From: Isoetes taiwanensis
Lineage: Eukaryota > Streptophyta > Lycopodiopsida > Isoetales > Isoetaceae
NCBI GenBank assembly: GCA_021234155.1
Contig: JAJEKV010000057.1
Location: 5,797,821 to 5,861,820 of the forward strand
Reading direction: 5' to 3'
DNA length: 64,000 bases
Shown here: positions 13,230 through 24,515 of the stretch, piece by piece
Position numbering within the stretch: the stretch's first letter is position 1
How the letters are laid out: each line of letters begins with the position of its first letter
The notes under the pieces: generated by a model
Told to the model about the DNA's origin: nothing
The model's input: the letters and a program-made list of their open reading frames with translations, nothing else
Database searches by the model: none
Translations under genes and position numbers: made by a program

Positions 13230-13335
13230 GAGACGCCGTTTAAGGGCGTATAAACGTCGTTCAACGACGTTTAAAGGTCGCTCAACGACGTCTATAACGA
13301 CAAGTTCACGGCTATAACGACGTCGTCTGAAATTT
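13230..13335. repeat. Left subterminal motif cluster of the CACTA-like element
   Basis: Repeated AAACGTCGTTCAACGACG-like words in alternating orientation, each short and partly palindromic. They could act as transposase binding sites by analogy with known CACTA subterminal repeats; that role is inferred. Confidence 0.6.
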
Positions 13336-15429
13336 GTTTTGTTTTCGGTATCTTTGAGGATGCCATATATATTGCCCTATTAGTCCTCCGCTTCTCCGCC
13401 CTCAGCGTCTCTGCTCCTGGCCCTCCGGCTTTCCTCCTCCTCCCTCCTTCGCCGACGACTCCTCACCTACATCTCGCCATGGCGCTTCTCGATGCATGCC
13501 CGCTTGATACGCACTGTAGAGGCCGTCTGGCCGCCGGAGTACCCGAATCACCTCTCGGTCTCGAGTGGCTAGAGACGAACCTAACCCCAAGAAAGGCGGA
13601 GTTCAAGCAGAAGCCATGACAAAGCTGCATGATAGGGGGCAAGAAAGACCTCGTTCGACATGGGGCCGGAACCTTCCCTCAATACGGTGCTCGAAAGTGC
13701 ACGAAGAAATGCATGGTGAACTTCGTTGTTGCTTGGCCAGTATGCTAGAGGATAGGGGCCTTTGGAAGGGAAACATTTCGTCGGCCCTACTTTCAAAAGT
13801 TGCACCGGACCAACCCGGGGCATCTTGCGGAAGTGCTCGTTACATGAATTCCTTTGGGGAAATGTACACCACAGCCGGGAGGGCTTGGATTCCATGTCGG
13901 GAGGCTTGTTACGAGGGGAGGAAATCACCGCCGAGCACCTTGAAGTTCATGCGAGTGGATCACATCGATGATATATACCACTAGATGTGCACCGCATCCA
14001 CTTTTGTTTTTGTGTATTTGAATTGTGTATGGGTTTTTTATATGAATTTTGTATTTTGAAGGGAATACATATATGATTTTTTGTATATGAATCTTGCATT
14101 TTGAAGGGAATCTTCACATTTTATGATTAATTAAACATAAAGCTCGTACTCAACCGTATGTAGAACTGCCTCGATCGGTTGCAAACCATAGGTCTATACT
14201 AGGATGCCAATTAACTTGGCATAAATGTCTATGATAACCGAGTTGCAATACTAATGTTGCCTAATATGGTTTGTAGTATACACAAATTTCGCATGCCAAA
14301 GTATTTTCTTATTCATATGTGGGAAGAAAATATAATAATCATAATAAAGTAATGAAGGTTCAATCGATGGTAGTCTTCTATCATGACAATAGTCGCCCCC
14401 CCCAACCCCCAACCTCCCTATTCGACCATCATCTCTTCTTCACCTTCAAATATCACGAGGGGCGAGCCTTATGGAACTCTGAACCCACCGATCTTGCAAA
14501 GGATGCGAAGCGAAGGTGACCTACAAAACCTCTATTACATTAGTTCCTTTGTTAATGACATATATAAATTTTATTGCATCCAAGTAAACATACTTGTTCA
14601 CATTGCTCAACCCTCTCGAGTGTGTCTTGACCCGCGATCACCGACGAAGTTGAATCTAGTGAATCTGAGGCCCACTCGGATCTTTGCGTGATCGTGGCAT
14701 GAGCACCAGTACACACAAGATCAAACCATTAGGCATCAAACAACATTGTTTTGAATGCACTACCGACATCAACCTCCATGATAGTCTTTATAGTACCAAT
14801 CCATTCCAACATTGCCTCGATTGGGTTTGGGTGCGCACTACCGGTCACGGCAAACCGTACTAAACTTTGTGATATACCACAATCATAAGTGCGTTTGCCA
14901 TGATCCACACTTTGTCGTCGAAAGTGAGCACCGGAAGACCATATTGATGCATATGAATTATACTACAAAGTAAAGGAACAAATGTTCAAAATAACGACGA
15001 AACTTCGTGAATTATATGCTATTAAGTTGCACTTACAAATAGTGACACGCCTTTAGCATATGCAAATTCTTCGCTAGAAACATGTTATATGCGTTGCCTT
15101 GCCATCTCTAGTTGTTCGAAAGCAGCCATTTATTGTTTATCTCACTTGGCGGGACCCTAGATGATCCGGAAGTGGTTGTTTAAGTATTCTTTTGTCGATA
15201 GCGTCTTCTCTCCTCATCTCTCTTTTATTTTTTCTTCCTCATTTTTTTTTTATCCATTTCTCCATGGGAGTGGAGTTGTAGATGAGAAACTTATTGACTT
15301 TTGCTGTTCTTCTAGTGTGAACAATTTCTTACGTGGTCTTCCTTGGAACTTCTCCAACTATAGTTGGAGTGTCTTCATCGGTCCATAATCGTGGAGCATT
15401 GGGGTGTAGATCGCCAAGAACTTGGGTGA

Positions 15430-17640
15430 CATAGAATAATGACTCTCGTGCTAACCAACCCTGGCCATGCAACCTCTTTGCCTTGACGTCTGAAGTCCTT
15501 GAGGACCTTGAGGAAAGCGTTCTATAAAAACATCCATCTAGGATTTGTTGTGCCCGCAAGCTCTACGCCGTCCACTAAATGCACTAGTAAGTGAGTTTGT
15601 ATGTCCGAAAACTTGTTGGGAATTCTTTCTCTAGCATACAACATGCCTCAACGACCTTAGTTCGCATGTCCCGGCAATTTCATTTGTCGGTATCTCCTTC
15701 CTTGTAATCCATCTAAATATGATTTAAGAAAAAAAAAGTTAAGTGAGAGTTCAGCATCGAAAGTTTTCTAAATCCGTGCGAACACGGAAAACTCGATAGG
15801 AGACATATTGCATGTAGTGGACCGTGTGAGAGGGGCCCCTCGGAACAATAGGCATAACAAACGCAACATCTTATGCCAATCATGAGATTTCAACCAGTTA
15901 ACTCCCCTTTTGGAGAAACAATTCGCAACGAATGCATATATCTGTCGGAGTCTTTATTGCCTTGATCGCTTCGAGCGGGTTTCATACATTTTCTAGGCAC
16001 GATCCAATCCACTTGTGGCCTTATTCCTTCTTCGACATTTAACCATGCTTTAGATTTTGATCCACTTCTTGTAGATCTTCTCTTTTCGTGTCCTTACGTC
16101 CGGTGACATGCTTCCAAATAGGCGCGAAACGTTTTTAAAGATATTGCATGGGATCAAGAAGATGATGAATCTTCAATTCTGTCCAATAGGGTAGAAGGAA
16201 GAAGGATGCTTTCCACTTCATTCCCTTAACCTTATTTCCTTCAATGGCATCCCACATGTTACCCCAATCTCTCATTGTCAACCTTTTGGGAGGCTCTTGA
16301 TTAAATGTTTTCTCTTGGACCTACGTATCGAAGTTCCATTTTCCATTGGCGATATCTCTTGAAGTTTGCATAGACATTTTTGTGCAATGCCGTTGACGCC
16401 GCGAGTTCAACTGTTCAAACCCACACAAGTGACATGCATATCCGGACACTTGGAGTCCGGAGAGTTCATACAAACCAGACCAATGCGTCGTTGTCCACAT
16501 TAAGATTGCTCTCAAGGTAAATCTTCGTTCAGACTGAAGTTCTCTTGAGACATCGTAAACTTCAATACCTTCACTCCACAATGTCAAAAGCTCATCAATA
16601 ACTATTTTTTGGATATGGATCTAGACTTTCCGGCTTCTTCGGTCCTCGAACTAATAGTACTACCATTAAATGGCTAGTCTTCATGAGTAACCACGATTGG
16701 TAAATTATAGTTGATCAACACTACTTGCCAAGTTGACCACGGTGATTGGCGTCCATAAGGATTAACACCATCCGTTTGCCAACCCTAATCGAGATTTAGT
16801 GGCTCTCTTCCAAATTCGGCCATGTTTCATCAATATGCTTCCATTGCTTGCAAAACCAGCGGAATTACATTGTCACTTTCGGCGCATTAAAACACCAACC
16901 CATGGCGAAGCTAGAGATTCACATCGAAACAATAGCCTTATCGAGGGATCAATGGAAAGTAGCGAACCACCTTCATCCGGGGCCAGTCTTTCCCTTGGCA
17001 TCTGCGTTGTACCTAGAGGCACCACATTTAGGGCATGTTTACGTGTTCTTGTAGATGTCATCGGATAATATACCATGCAATCATTTGGACAAGCGTGAAT
17101 CTTATGGTAGCCCTTAAACCCAAGAGCTGCCAATATATTTTTTATTTCAGTGCGACTTTTGGGCATAGTGTTCCCTTGTGGGAGTATTTTCTCTTGCAAT
17201 AACTGTATAAAAACAGAGACCTTTACGTTATACATTCAACTACAAATTCAATAAGTCAAGTGATTGCAATTGTACTTACTCTAACAAAGCGTAATACCAT
17301 TGCTCCATTTGAATTTGGCTTGAAGGTTTAATATCAATAAAGATGTAATAGATCAATCTAGATATGCTTGCACAGGATATAATGCTTTATCGCCTCCTCC
17401 AATAAAACGTGATCTTCATGACCATCGTTAGGAGTATTTATATATCGTCATCTAGGTGGATTGTCGAAGATTGGGCCAAATGCATCTAACATGTCGGCTA
17501 TGGGTTCCTCAACTTCCATGAAGTCCGCCATAGGGGCATTGTCGCCATCTTCATCATCATTCTATTCATCTTCATCTTCATCATTGTACTCTTCATTATC
17601 GCGTTGTGCCCATGTTTGTACCATCTTTGCTCAATGTATT
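15430..17640 (-). pseudogene. CACTA transposase (TNP2 / Transposase_21 with DUF4218), broken
   Basis: On the minus strand, a fragment at 16873-17235 reads LPQGNTMPKS then IHACPNDCMVYY, the signature start of the TNP2 transposase domain. A fragment at 16321-16587 continues with LWSEGIEVYDV and LRAILMWTTTHWSGLYELSG, the following conserved block of the same family. Further downstream, about 15,780-15,900 reads LKSHDWHKML and at about 15,440-15,700 LLVHLVDGVELAG and RWMFF, matching the DUF4218 module that normally follows TNP2. The order is correct for a CACTA transposase. The pieces lie in different frames with stops between them, so no single long frame survives. Upstream (about 17,460-17,640) an acidic stretch with EEPIADMLDAFGP fits the linker before TNP2. 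The protein would cut and join element ends; this copy should be inactive unless some frameshifts are sequence errors. Confidence 0.85.
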
Positions 17641-19459
17641 CTAATTACGCTATCCGCAATGACTTTTGATGTAAGCCAATTCAATGCGCTTGGATGTGGT
17701 CTCATATCCACTTGCCTACCTCGTCGCCGATTAAACGCGAAATATATCGTGATTGATACATACATTGAGAGCCAGTGTTTGTTAAATTTTAAGCATTTAA
17801 TAGCGAGCGAAATATAAAATTTTTATGTCATAATCAAAGCATATATTGAAGATATAATACACATTTATCTTCAATATGTGCAATCTCATTCCAAGAGAAG
17901 AAGAAGAAGAATTCGAAGAAGAAGAAGAAAAATGGTGCATTCCGACAAAAATTATATGAGTAATTTGAGTACATCATCAAAGGACCTCCGGTATTGGTCT
18001 ACCGTATTCATATTCAATGAACAATTCATCACCAATACACAAAGTTTTTATAGCATAAACCATGATATATCTCCCGTCAATTTTACGGCTAAAAAAATCT
18101 TCTTGGTCTTTGTTTGCCTCGACAAATTCACAATTGGTAGCTTCAGATTCTCGATAGAGCTATTAATAAAAGCAACTAAGGTTTCCATGCAACCGAGGGA
18201 TCGACCATCAATATATGTGAAGCTAGCGTGATCAGGCTTGGATATTGTTAGATTGCATTTGAATTTAGGCCATAGATGATGCGTCATTTAATCGATGCTT
18301 ACTCAATTTATGCCAATTAATCCGAGTTATATTGAGTTCCACATATGGCATTAAAGGAACGGTCGTATACCATCTTTGACTTTCACACTAGTCATAATAT
18401 ATAATCCTGGCCGTAAGACCTGGGACCCGACTATTTTAATCATGTACCGCCTACCCCAATATGTAAATTGCTCCCCATAAATAATTGGCTTGCCTCTAGG
18501 CCATGCATTGAATTTCTTACGATCTTTTATCGTAAAAGGGCTGGACCAAATGGACTAGTGAAGGTGGAAGATTATTTTCTTGACATGATCTAGTACATTC
18601 CAATTTTGATGAACATTGTCATTCCCTCCAATCTTGGCAACGGCCATTGCACGGCGGCGAGTTCTATCACGTAATGGGATACTCTTTGAGGAAGTTGATG
18701 GCTTTCTTTTTTTGTAGGGTTTTCTATGAACGCATTCATAGTATCAACATCATCTACTTCCAATGACAACATAACCCCAAAATCTATATATCTTGCCGAG
18801 CTCACTTCATTCTCAATTTCTTCCTAACAAAATACAAGCAAACTAAGTTAAGACATCGATTCAAGTACATGAAAGTAGTTGATTATCGTTCATAAGATTC
18901 GTATTATACCTCGTTGGAATACCCCACATGTGCGTCCGAGCACCGGATTTGTCGGGCATTCACCATATTTCTCAACATGGTCGAGGGCGCTCTTTCTCAT
19001 CCGTTTTATTTGTCCTTTGCACATCGAACAATTGCAATATAACCGCTCACAAGTACAACCGCAAAAAAAAAATAACATCAAGATATAAAGTTAACTAATC
19101 ATTCAAACATGTTTATGGTACATACATCGGGCGGCATTCATTTCATGCACACCACCCAAACCTCTAGGAAGACTAGGTCCACTTTGGGTCTAATTGGACT
19201 ATTTGTGGCAATTGTTGGGGTAACATTCTTGCGCAAGTCGCCATGTAACTTTCTCAAAGCTTTTCTCTGTCTCACTTTACGCTCAAATTCCTTCCGACGT
19301 TAGGTCCATGTTGTTTTTCTAGTAAACAATAAAAATATTAATAAAAAACCATGTAATAATATAATAATTATAAATATCCATGTTTTTTTCATGATTTTAT
19401 CAAATGTTTATTCTTAAGATTCAGATTCATACAACGTTTATGATATTTAAAAAGCATTT

Positions 19460-19650
19460 GATTGAAGGGTGCCTGAACCCGATACATCTAGTCCTCTCCA
19501 TTTGAAATGGAGTCGACCAATTATATATTCACGCAAACCTTTCAAATCTTTTGTAATCTATGAAGATTGAAACTTACGTTACGAGGTGCATAAACCCGAT
19601 ACATTTAGTCTTCTCCATTCGGGATGGAACCGACCGCATCCTTGATCATG
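19460..19650. repeat. Two diverged ~125 bp units inside the CACTA-like element
   Basis: Two successive units carry AACCCGATACAT, TAGTCYTCTCCATT and a following GGARTCGACC-type word. They resemble the three-copy block at 512-872 in the same orientation. Confidence 0.55.
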
Positions 19651-19824
19651 CATCCCTCAAGTTTTAACATACTTTTCTAATCTATTAGCATTTGGAGGTG
19701 TTTAACTCTAACACAAAGATTAAAGCGAGAGATCTTACCTTATGAAGACCCACCGCCAAAAAAATCCGAAACAAACGAAAGTGAAAATAACAAGTAAATA
19801 CCCGAGAAGCGGTTCCCCCTTTAT

Positions 19825-19995
19825 ATGTGACGTCGTTTATCGACGTGCGTGTAACGTCGTTTAACGACGCCAAGCCGACGCCGATCGACACCTAGGCATG
19901 CCACATCGCCTTCGCGCCCCCGATGCCCCCTCATATGCCACGCCGGATGATCATGACGCCGTTTAACGACGTCAAATGATCATAACGTCGTTAAA
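19825..19995. repeat. Right subterminal motif cluster
   Basis: Multiple GACGTCGTTTA, TAACGTCGTTTAACGACG and ATGATCATAACGTCG words in both orientations, GC-rich against AT-rich flanks. Same motif family as 13,230-13,335. Confidence 0.6.
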
Positions 19996-20534
19996 ACGAC
20001 CAACCGTGATTGTTTAACATAACAAACAACATACAATACAAATAACACAAATAAATAAAATACCGATTGTTCCCATTCATAAAATAAGCTTATACAACGA
20101 CAACACAAATAGATAAAAAACTTATTGTTTCCATTCATAAAAAGCTTATACATTACTTATGTCCATCCCGGGGACGTGATGCTTTTGATGCAACCATTTG
20201 CATCATTATCGCACCATTAATGTCGTTTTCTCTTTGTTTGGCTCGGTGAGCCATTCTACCGATGTCGTCCCGCATGGAACGCCGGATGTTAGTGCAATCG
20301 AAGCTCCTTTTCACTCATCTTTGCCACGATGGTGAAGGGAGGGTTCTCGGCCGAGAAGCGAGGGGGTTCTTTGAGTTGTCTTCCCTTGAGGAGGAGGATT
20401 ACCGCTAGAAGGAACATATCATCGCGAAGGTGGTCTTCAAGCCACGGACCATTATAGCAAGATAGGGAAGAACACTCAAAAAAATAAGAATAACAAAGAA
20501 GCATCATCGATGGATCCACTTATAACGTGGATGT

Positions 20535-20558
20535 AGGGTTAGGGTTAGGTTAGGGTTT
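20535..20558. repeat. Short telomere-like run
   Basis: About three and a half TTAGGG/TTTAGGG-like units followed by an A run. Too short to be a real telomeric block. Confidence 0.5.
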
Positions 20559-20584
20559 TATTTGGCAAAAAAAAAAAAAAATTC

Positions 20585-21019
20585 CTCGTGTGACGTCGTT
20601 AACGACGGCGTTTGCCGACGTGTCTTGACACGCAGCCAGCTTTGGCACCAAAGACCATGCCACGCAGTGCAGTGACGGACACGCCGGGCCAGTAACGCCG
20701 TTCAACAACTGCATTGGCCGCCTTGACACGAAGCGCGCCTTTGGCAATCGCCCATTTCCACGATGACGCGACGCCAGCGCTGCGGAAACGCCGCTGGAAC
20801 GACGCGGATACTGACGCGGTTTGACATCGCAGCTCGCCAGCCTGGCGCTAGCATCTATGCCACGCAGTAACCGGACACGCCGTCGCGATGACCGGCGCTG
20901 AACGAGCCTCAACGACACGCCGCTGCCGTTGAACGACGATGTCATCGCATCAACGACGACACCGCTTCGCTTCATCGACGACGCTGACGCCGTTAGACGC
21001 CGACGATCCCTTTGTAGTG
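20585..21019. repeat. Outer subterminal repeat block with candidate CACTA terminus
   Basis: GC-rich block built from ACGCCG, GACGACG and CGTCGTT words. The 165-codon minus-strand open frame here is arginine/serine-rich and only reflects these repeats. The block ends at TTTGTAGTG (21,011-21,019), which on the minus strand reads CACTACAAA. The three bases after it are CTC. Confidence 0.5.
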
Positions 21020-21170
21020 CTCGCAGACCGTCAAAATGCTTTGGCAAAATCTATAAATGCAATGTATAATGCCGCAGATGGCGCTTTGCTCTTTTCAACT
21101 AATACACGGCCGCCAATGCATGATCGCCGCAAAAATCTTCCGAAACCCGCTTTGACATTTGGATCGCTAT

Positions 21171-21293
21171 TTCTCCTCTCCCAGCGCTTAGCTTGTGTTC
21201 TAACAAGCTTCCCAATATTTTGGAGAATATACTACCTATCAAGATAGTCCTGTAATTCTGCATTGCTTTTTTGTCTCCTGATTTATGGATTGG
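21171..21293 (-). pseudogene. Fragment of LINE reverse transcriptase
   Basis: A minus-strand frame reads HKSGDKKAMQNYRTILIG followed by SIFSKILGSLLEHKLS. This is the conserved N-terminal block of non-LTR reverse transcriptases (PIHKxGD, NYRTI, xxKIL, LExKL), where the enzyme positions the template. Only about 40 residues are recognisable and the flanking frame shows no further domain. It lies just outside the candidate CACTA end, opposite in strand to the longer LINE at 24.5-28 kb, so it is an independent insertion or relic. Its family resembles that LINE's own NYRTIMVG-like block. Confidence 0.75.
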
Positions 21294-21309
21294 ATCCTGA
21301 TTTATTGGA

Positions 21310-21780
21310 TGGCTTGCCATATATGAAGTGTGGAAAGTTCGTACATGTGGTTTCATGCATACACAGCTCCTCTCTGAAGCTTCATTTCGAGGCTTCTTTG
21401 TGAAGATTATTTATGAATGCAGAATGTTGAAGTTTGTGCACGTACTCTGTCATGAGAATCCGGCCATTTTCTTTCTTGCCAGATTGTTTTCTACACATGC
21501 CATTTGTTGCAGGCAGCCTAGTTTTGTTGTTGACCTTTATTTCTTATACCAATGCAATGGTGTTCTATTTATTAGTCCTGTATATGCACTGATGTAACTC
21601 ACGTATATATATGCGTATGAATATGCATATGGAGAGCACAAACTTATACACAAGTCTGAGGTGGAAACTCCACAGCCCTCCATTTAGCATATTCGTAGAA
21701 TCCATTATATCATTGGTATAGGCCTAGCTTGAATCCAATGTTAAAAAAAATAAAAATATAGGGAGTGTAAGAAAGTCAGT
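21310..21780. other. No gene recognised
   Basis: T-rich DNA with short open frames only. The frame at 21328-21597 has no domain I recognise. Confidence 0.4.
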
Positions 21781-21819
21781 TTGATTGGGAGCAGATGTGC
21801 AATTGTTTCATCCTTCTTT

Positions 21820-22245
21820 CCGAGCCCCCAAACTGGATTCTAAGCACCCTTGGGGCAGCCAGAGACCCCTTAGACTTTGGAGCCCTCAAAACCCCCACAC
21901 CTGCTGTAGTTGGCATGCAATAATTGTGAGTGATGTTCTATTCTAATCTATGAGAAGCAGTGGCAGTAGATTAGAGCAGTGGCATGTTAAATGGTGTCGT
22001 GTTATACAAAGCTTTGGAAAGACCTATGAGAAGCAAAGGGCGGAGGGTCAAAGTCAAAGTCAAAGGTGGTGGGCACCCCTACCCGGTGTTCTTTGGGCTC
22101 GCTAAAACACCGACACCCCCCCCACCACTTAGGGTTTCCGCTGACTAGCCCAAAAGGTGCTCCCAGCGCTCTTGAGTCCCCAAATTCAATTCTAGGCACC
22201 CTTTTCCGCAGCCGAGACCCCTCAAACTTTGGGAGTCATGGCCCT
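21820..22245. repeat. Direct repeat pair of ~80 bp
   Basis: The segment at about 21,822-21,900 (CCCCCAAACT, ATTCTAAGCACCCTT, GAGACCCCTTAGACTTTG) recurs at about 22,165-22,240 with the same word order. A weaker match to the downstream part (GGAGGCTCGKGCTAAGG) is seen near 45,745-45,765, suggesting a dispersed repeat family. The overlapping 188-codon open frame from 22,066 shows no known domain. Confidence 0.5.
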
Positions 22246-22639
22246 GAGAAGATGGGCGGCCTCGGGAAACCCCAAGGCGAGGGGCCCGCCGCACAAACGG
22301 GTCCCGATCAGCCATCATGGATGGGGGGAGAGTCATCCTCCATGAAGAAGGAGGCTCGGGCTAAGGCTAAGGCCCCCTCAGCCGACAGGCCGGCCCGTAG
22401 GAAGGGGTTAATTGCTCGAGACCACATAGGAACTCCCCGCCCAAGCAGAGAATGGAGCCACGCCAAAGCGGGAATGGAGGCTAACAGTGCTCACTGGCCG
22501 GTATGGCGTTGGAGATGGAGTCCCTCGGCATCCCATGTGCTCAAAAGGCAAATCGGGGTCGAGAAGAACCGTATCACAGGCTTGGAGACCCGCACGCTGC
22601 ATGTGGAAGATGGCCTTGGCCTCATGGAATAAAATAACG

Positions 22640-23290
22640 GCTAAGGTTAGCCAAATGGCTATTTTGTAGCAGTTTTGCCAAGAAAAACGGCTAAAGTAAA
22701 TGGAAAAAATGCCCAGAAAAAAGAAAATTTTAGCCCAATTTTTTTGCCGCCCAAGTGAGTTTTTAGGTTGAATAGCCAAACCTTTACCTCCAGATATATC
22801 CATCAGGACATCGATTAGCTAAACCTAAGATAGAGTGGTCTTGGAAAAATGGATAGATTAGCCTGAAATTCAACACCAATGTATGTACTAACTTTAAGAA
22901 ATTTCAAATAGGGATTATATTTTTCTTTTTTTTCCACTTTCTTTCTTGTTCCAAGTACAAAGTTAAAGCATTAGAGGAAAAGGAACAATATAGTCCCTTT
23001 TTTTTTAGGTTTTTGAACATGTTCATGTATGTTTGTGTCTTGATTTATGTATTTACAATAAATTCAATGTCTTTGCCAAAATGCTTGGATTTTTTTAAAT
23101 TACTATAGCGTGATGGCTAATATTTGCCTTTCCATTTTGTGAAAGTTTAGCCAAAAGCAAGAAACCGTGGATTTTTGAAAAAACCACTTAGTTTAGCCAA
23201 GTGTTAGAAACTTCTAGCCCCACTTCGAAGATAATTTAGCTAAACCTATTTTGGCTACACCAAAATATAGGAGTAGTAATTTATTCCATG
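22640..23290. other. AT-rich insert-like segment, no gene recognised
   Basis: AT-rich sequence with many TAGCCAAA / GGCTAA words in both orientations. It is bordered by CATGGAATAAA on the left and TTTATTCCATG on the right, which are inverted copies. This could be a MITE relic, but the ends are too short to be sure. Confidence 0.35.
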
Positions 23291-24515
23291 CTTGGCCTTG
23301 CACACTTCGAGTGGCAAGGCCCGGGCAGAGGTCCCGACATGCGGGGCCCTTAGACTCGTGGTTCATCACTCGACACCATGACACGCGAGAGGGAGCGCAA
23401 TGAGACGATGGTCACTTATGGTCACGGCTCGGCTCCCGAGGTAGAGGCAGCCACCACCATGGCGCGGGGCACAGCGTGTTTGCTCAGACGACCACACACG
23501 CCCGGGATCTTCGTGAGTAAGATCGAAAAGAAAAGCCCCTCGGCGCGTAGTGTCGGGGGCTCGAGCACGCCTCGCCACTCGAGCACGGAGCTCCGGGGGC
23601 GCGGGCAACCATCCACGCAGCCGGGGTCTCCCCTCCGGTGTTCATAGTCAGGCTGCAGCCGGTCTGGCCGGTGAGATGGCCAAGCAGCCAGAAGGCTACT
23701 ACCCAAGAGCCGTTCGACTTCACAGGGCGAACGCTGGGGCTCGACCGCTATCCCGGGCCACGGCCCACCCTTAGCAAACACGCCCCGATCGCTGCCCCGC
23801 TCTCCATTCCCTCCCTATCCCGCCAGTACACTCCGGGCACTCCACGCCATCCCGTACCACCACCTCACCCCTTCGGGCCCACCTTTGACCCAAGCAGTCG
23901 CTGGAACTCTCGTGAGCGCAGCGAGAGGCCACACCGTAGTTCGAGGCATGCCGTATCACAGGAGAGAGAGTCTACCACAACATCCGGGAACACACATTCT
24001 CGACGGGATGACATTCCCGGCCGATTCACATTTCTCGAAAGCAGCGGCAAGATGGGGCTCCGGCCACCTTGGCTGTGGACCGCATTGTCATATTCACGGT
24101 TCGCGGATGCACGGTCGTGATGCCATATTGGCCCGTGGGCGGATGTTGAAGGGGACATCCCCGACGCGGACGGGACCTCACACCCGCGGCAGCGGGAGGC
24201 ACGCAGACGGGGCTTGTGGGGTCGGGCATTCGCCCAGCGGGGGATGCGCAGATTGGTTCGGCGGGGATGCACATTTTCCGACGACGCTGCTGCTTTCGGC
24301 ACCCCCGCGAGCCCAAACCACCGGTACGCCGGCCACGCCTGCTTCTACTACCACGGCCCCCCCTTCTCCTGCTCCTACTCACTTGCTCCCTCGTGGCCCA
24401 CGCCCTCTCGACCACATCTTTGCCTCAGCTCCATCTACTTCTCCAAATTTCGGCCTCCGCTTCCCGTCCTCCCCATGACTCGGTGGCGCGCGCCATCCCT
24501 GGCGACAAATAGGAT

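Larger units (their letters stand above)
13200..21019 (-). mobile_element. Degenerate En/Spm (CACTA)-like DNA transposon
   Basis: The region holds a decayed TNP2-type transposase on the minus strand, flanked by clusters of short CGTCGTT / AACGACG motifs in both orientations at 13,230-13,330 on the left and 19,825-19,995 plus 20,585-20,985 on the right. This layout is known for CACTA elements. Inward from the right, the minus strand begins CACTACAAAGGG at 21,019, matching the usual CACTACAA terminus. No matching left terminus was found, so the left limit is only where the left motif cluster begins. The right part could also be two nested element ends. Element class is fairly sure; exact limits are not. 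Confidence 0.65.

Noticed and set aside
20535..20558. Interstitial telomere
   Set aside because: Only about three and a half units; such short runs are common by chance or as promoter-type repeats.
20550..21047. 165-codon arginine/serine-rich minus-strand frame
   Set aside because: It is made of the CACTA subterminal ACGACG-type repeats and has no domain.
22066..22632. 188-codon plus-strand frame
   Set aside because: No recognisable domain, composition typical of GC-rich repeat sequence, and part of it is a direct repeat of 21.82-21.90 kb.
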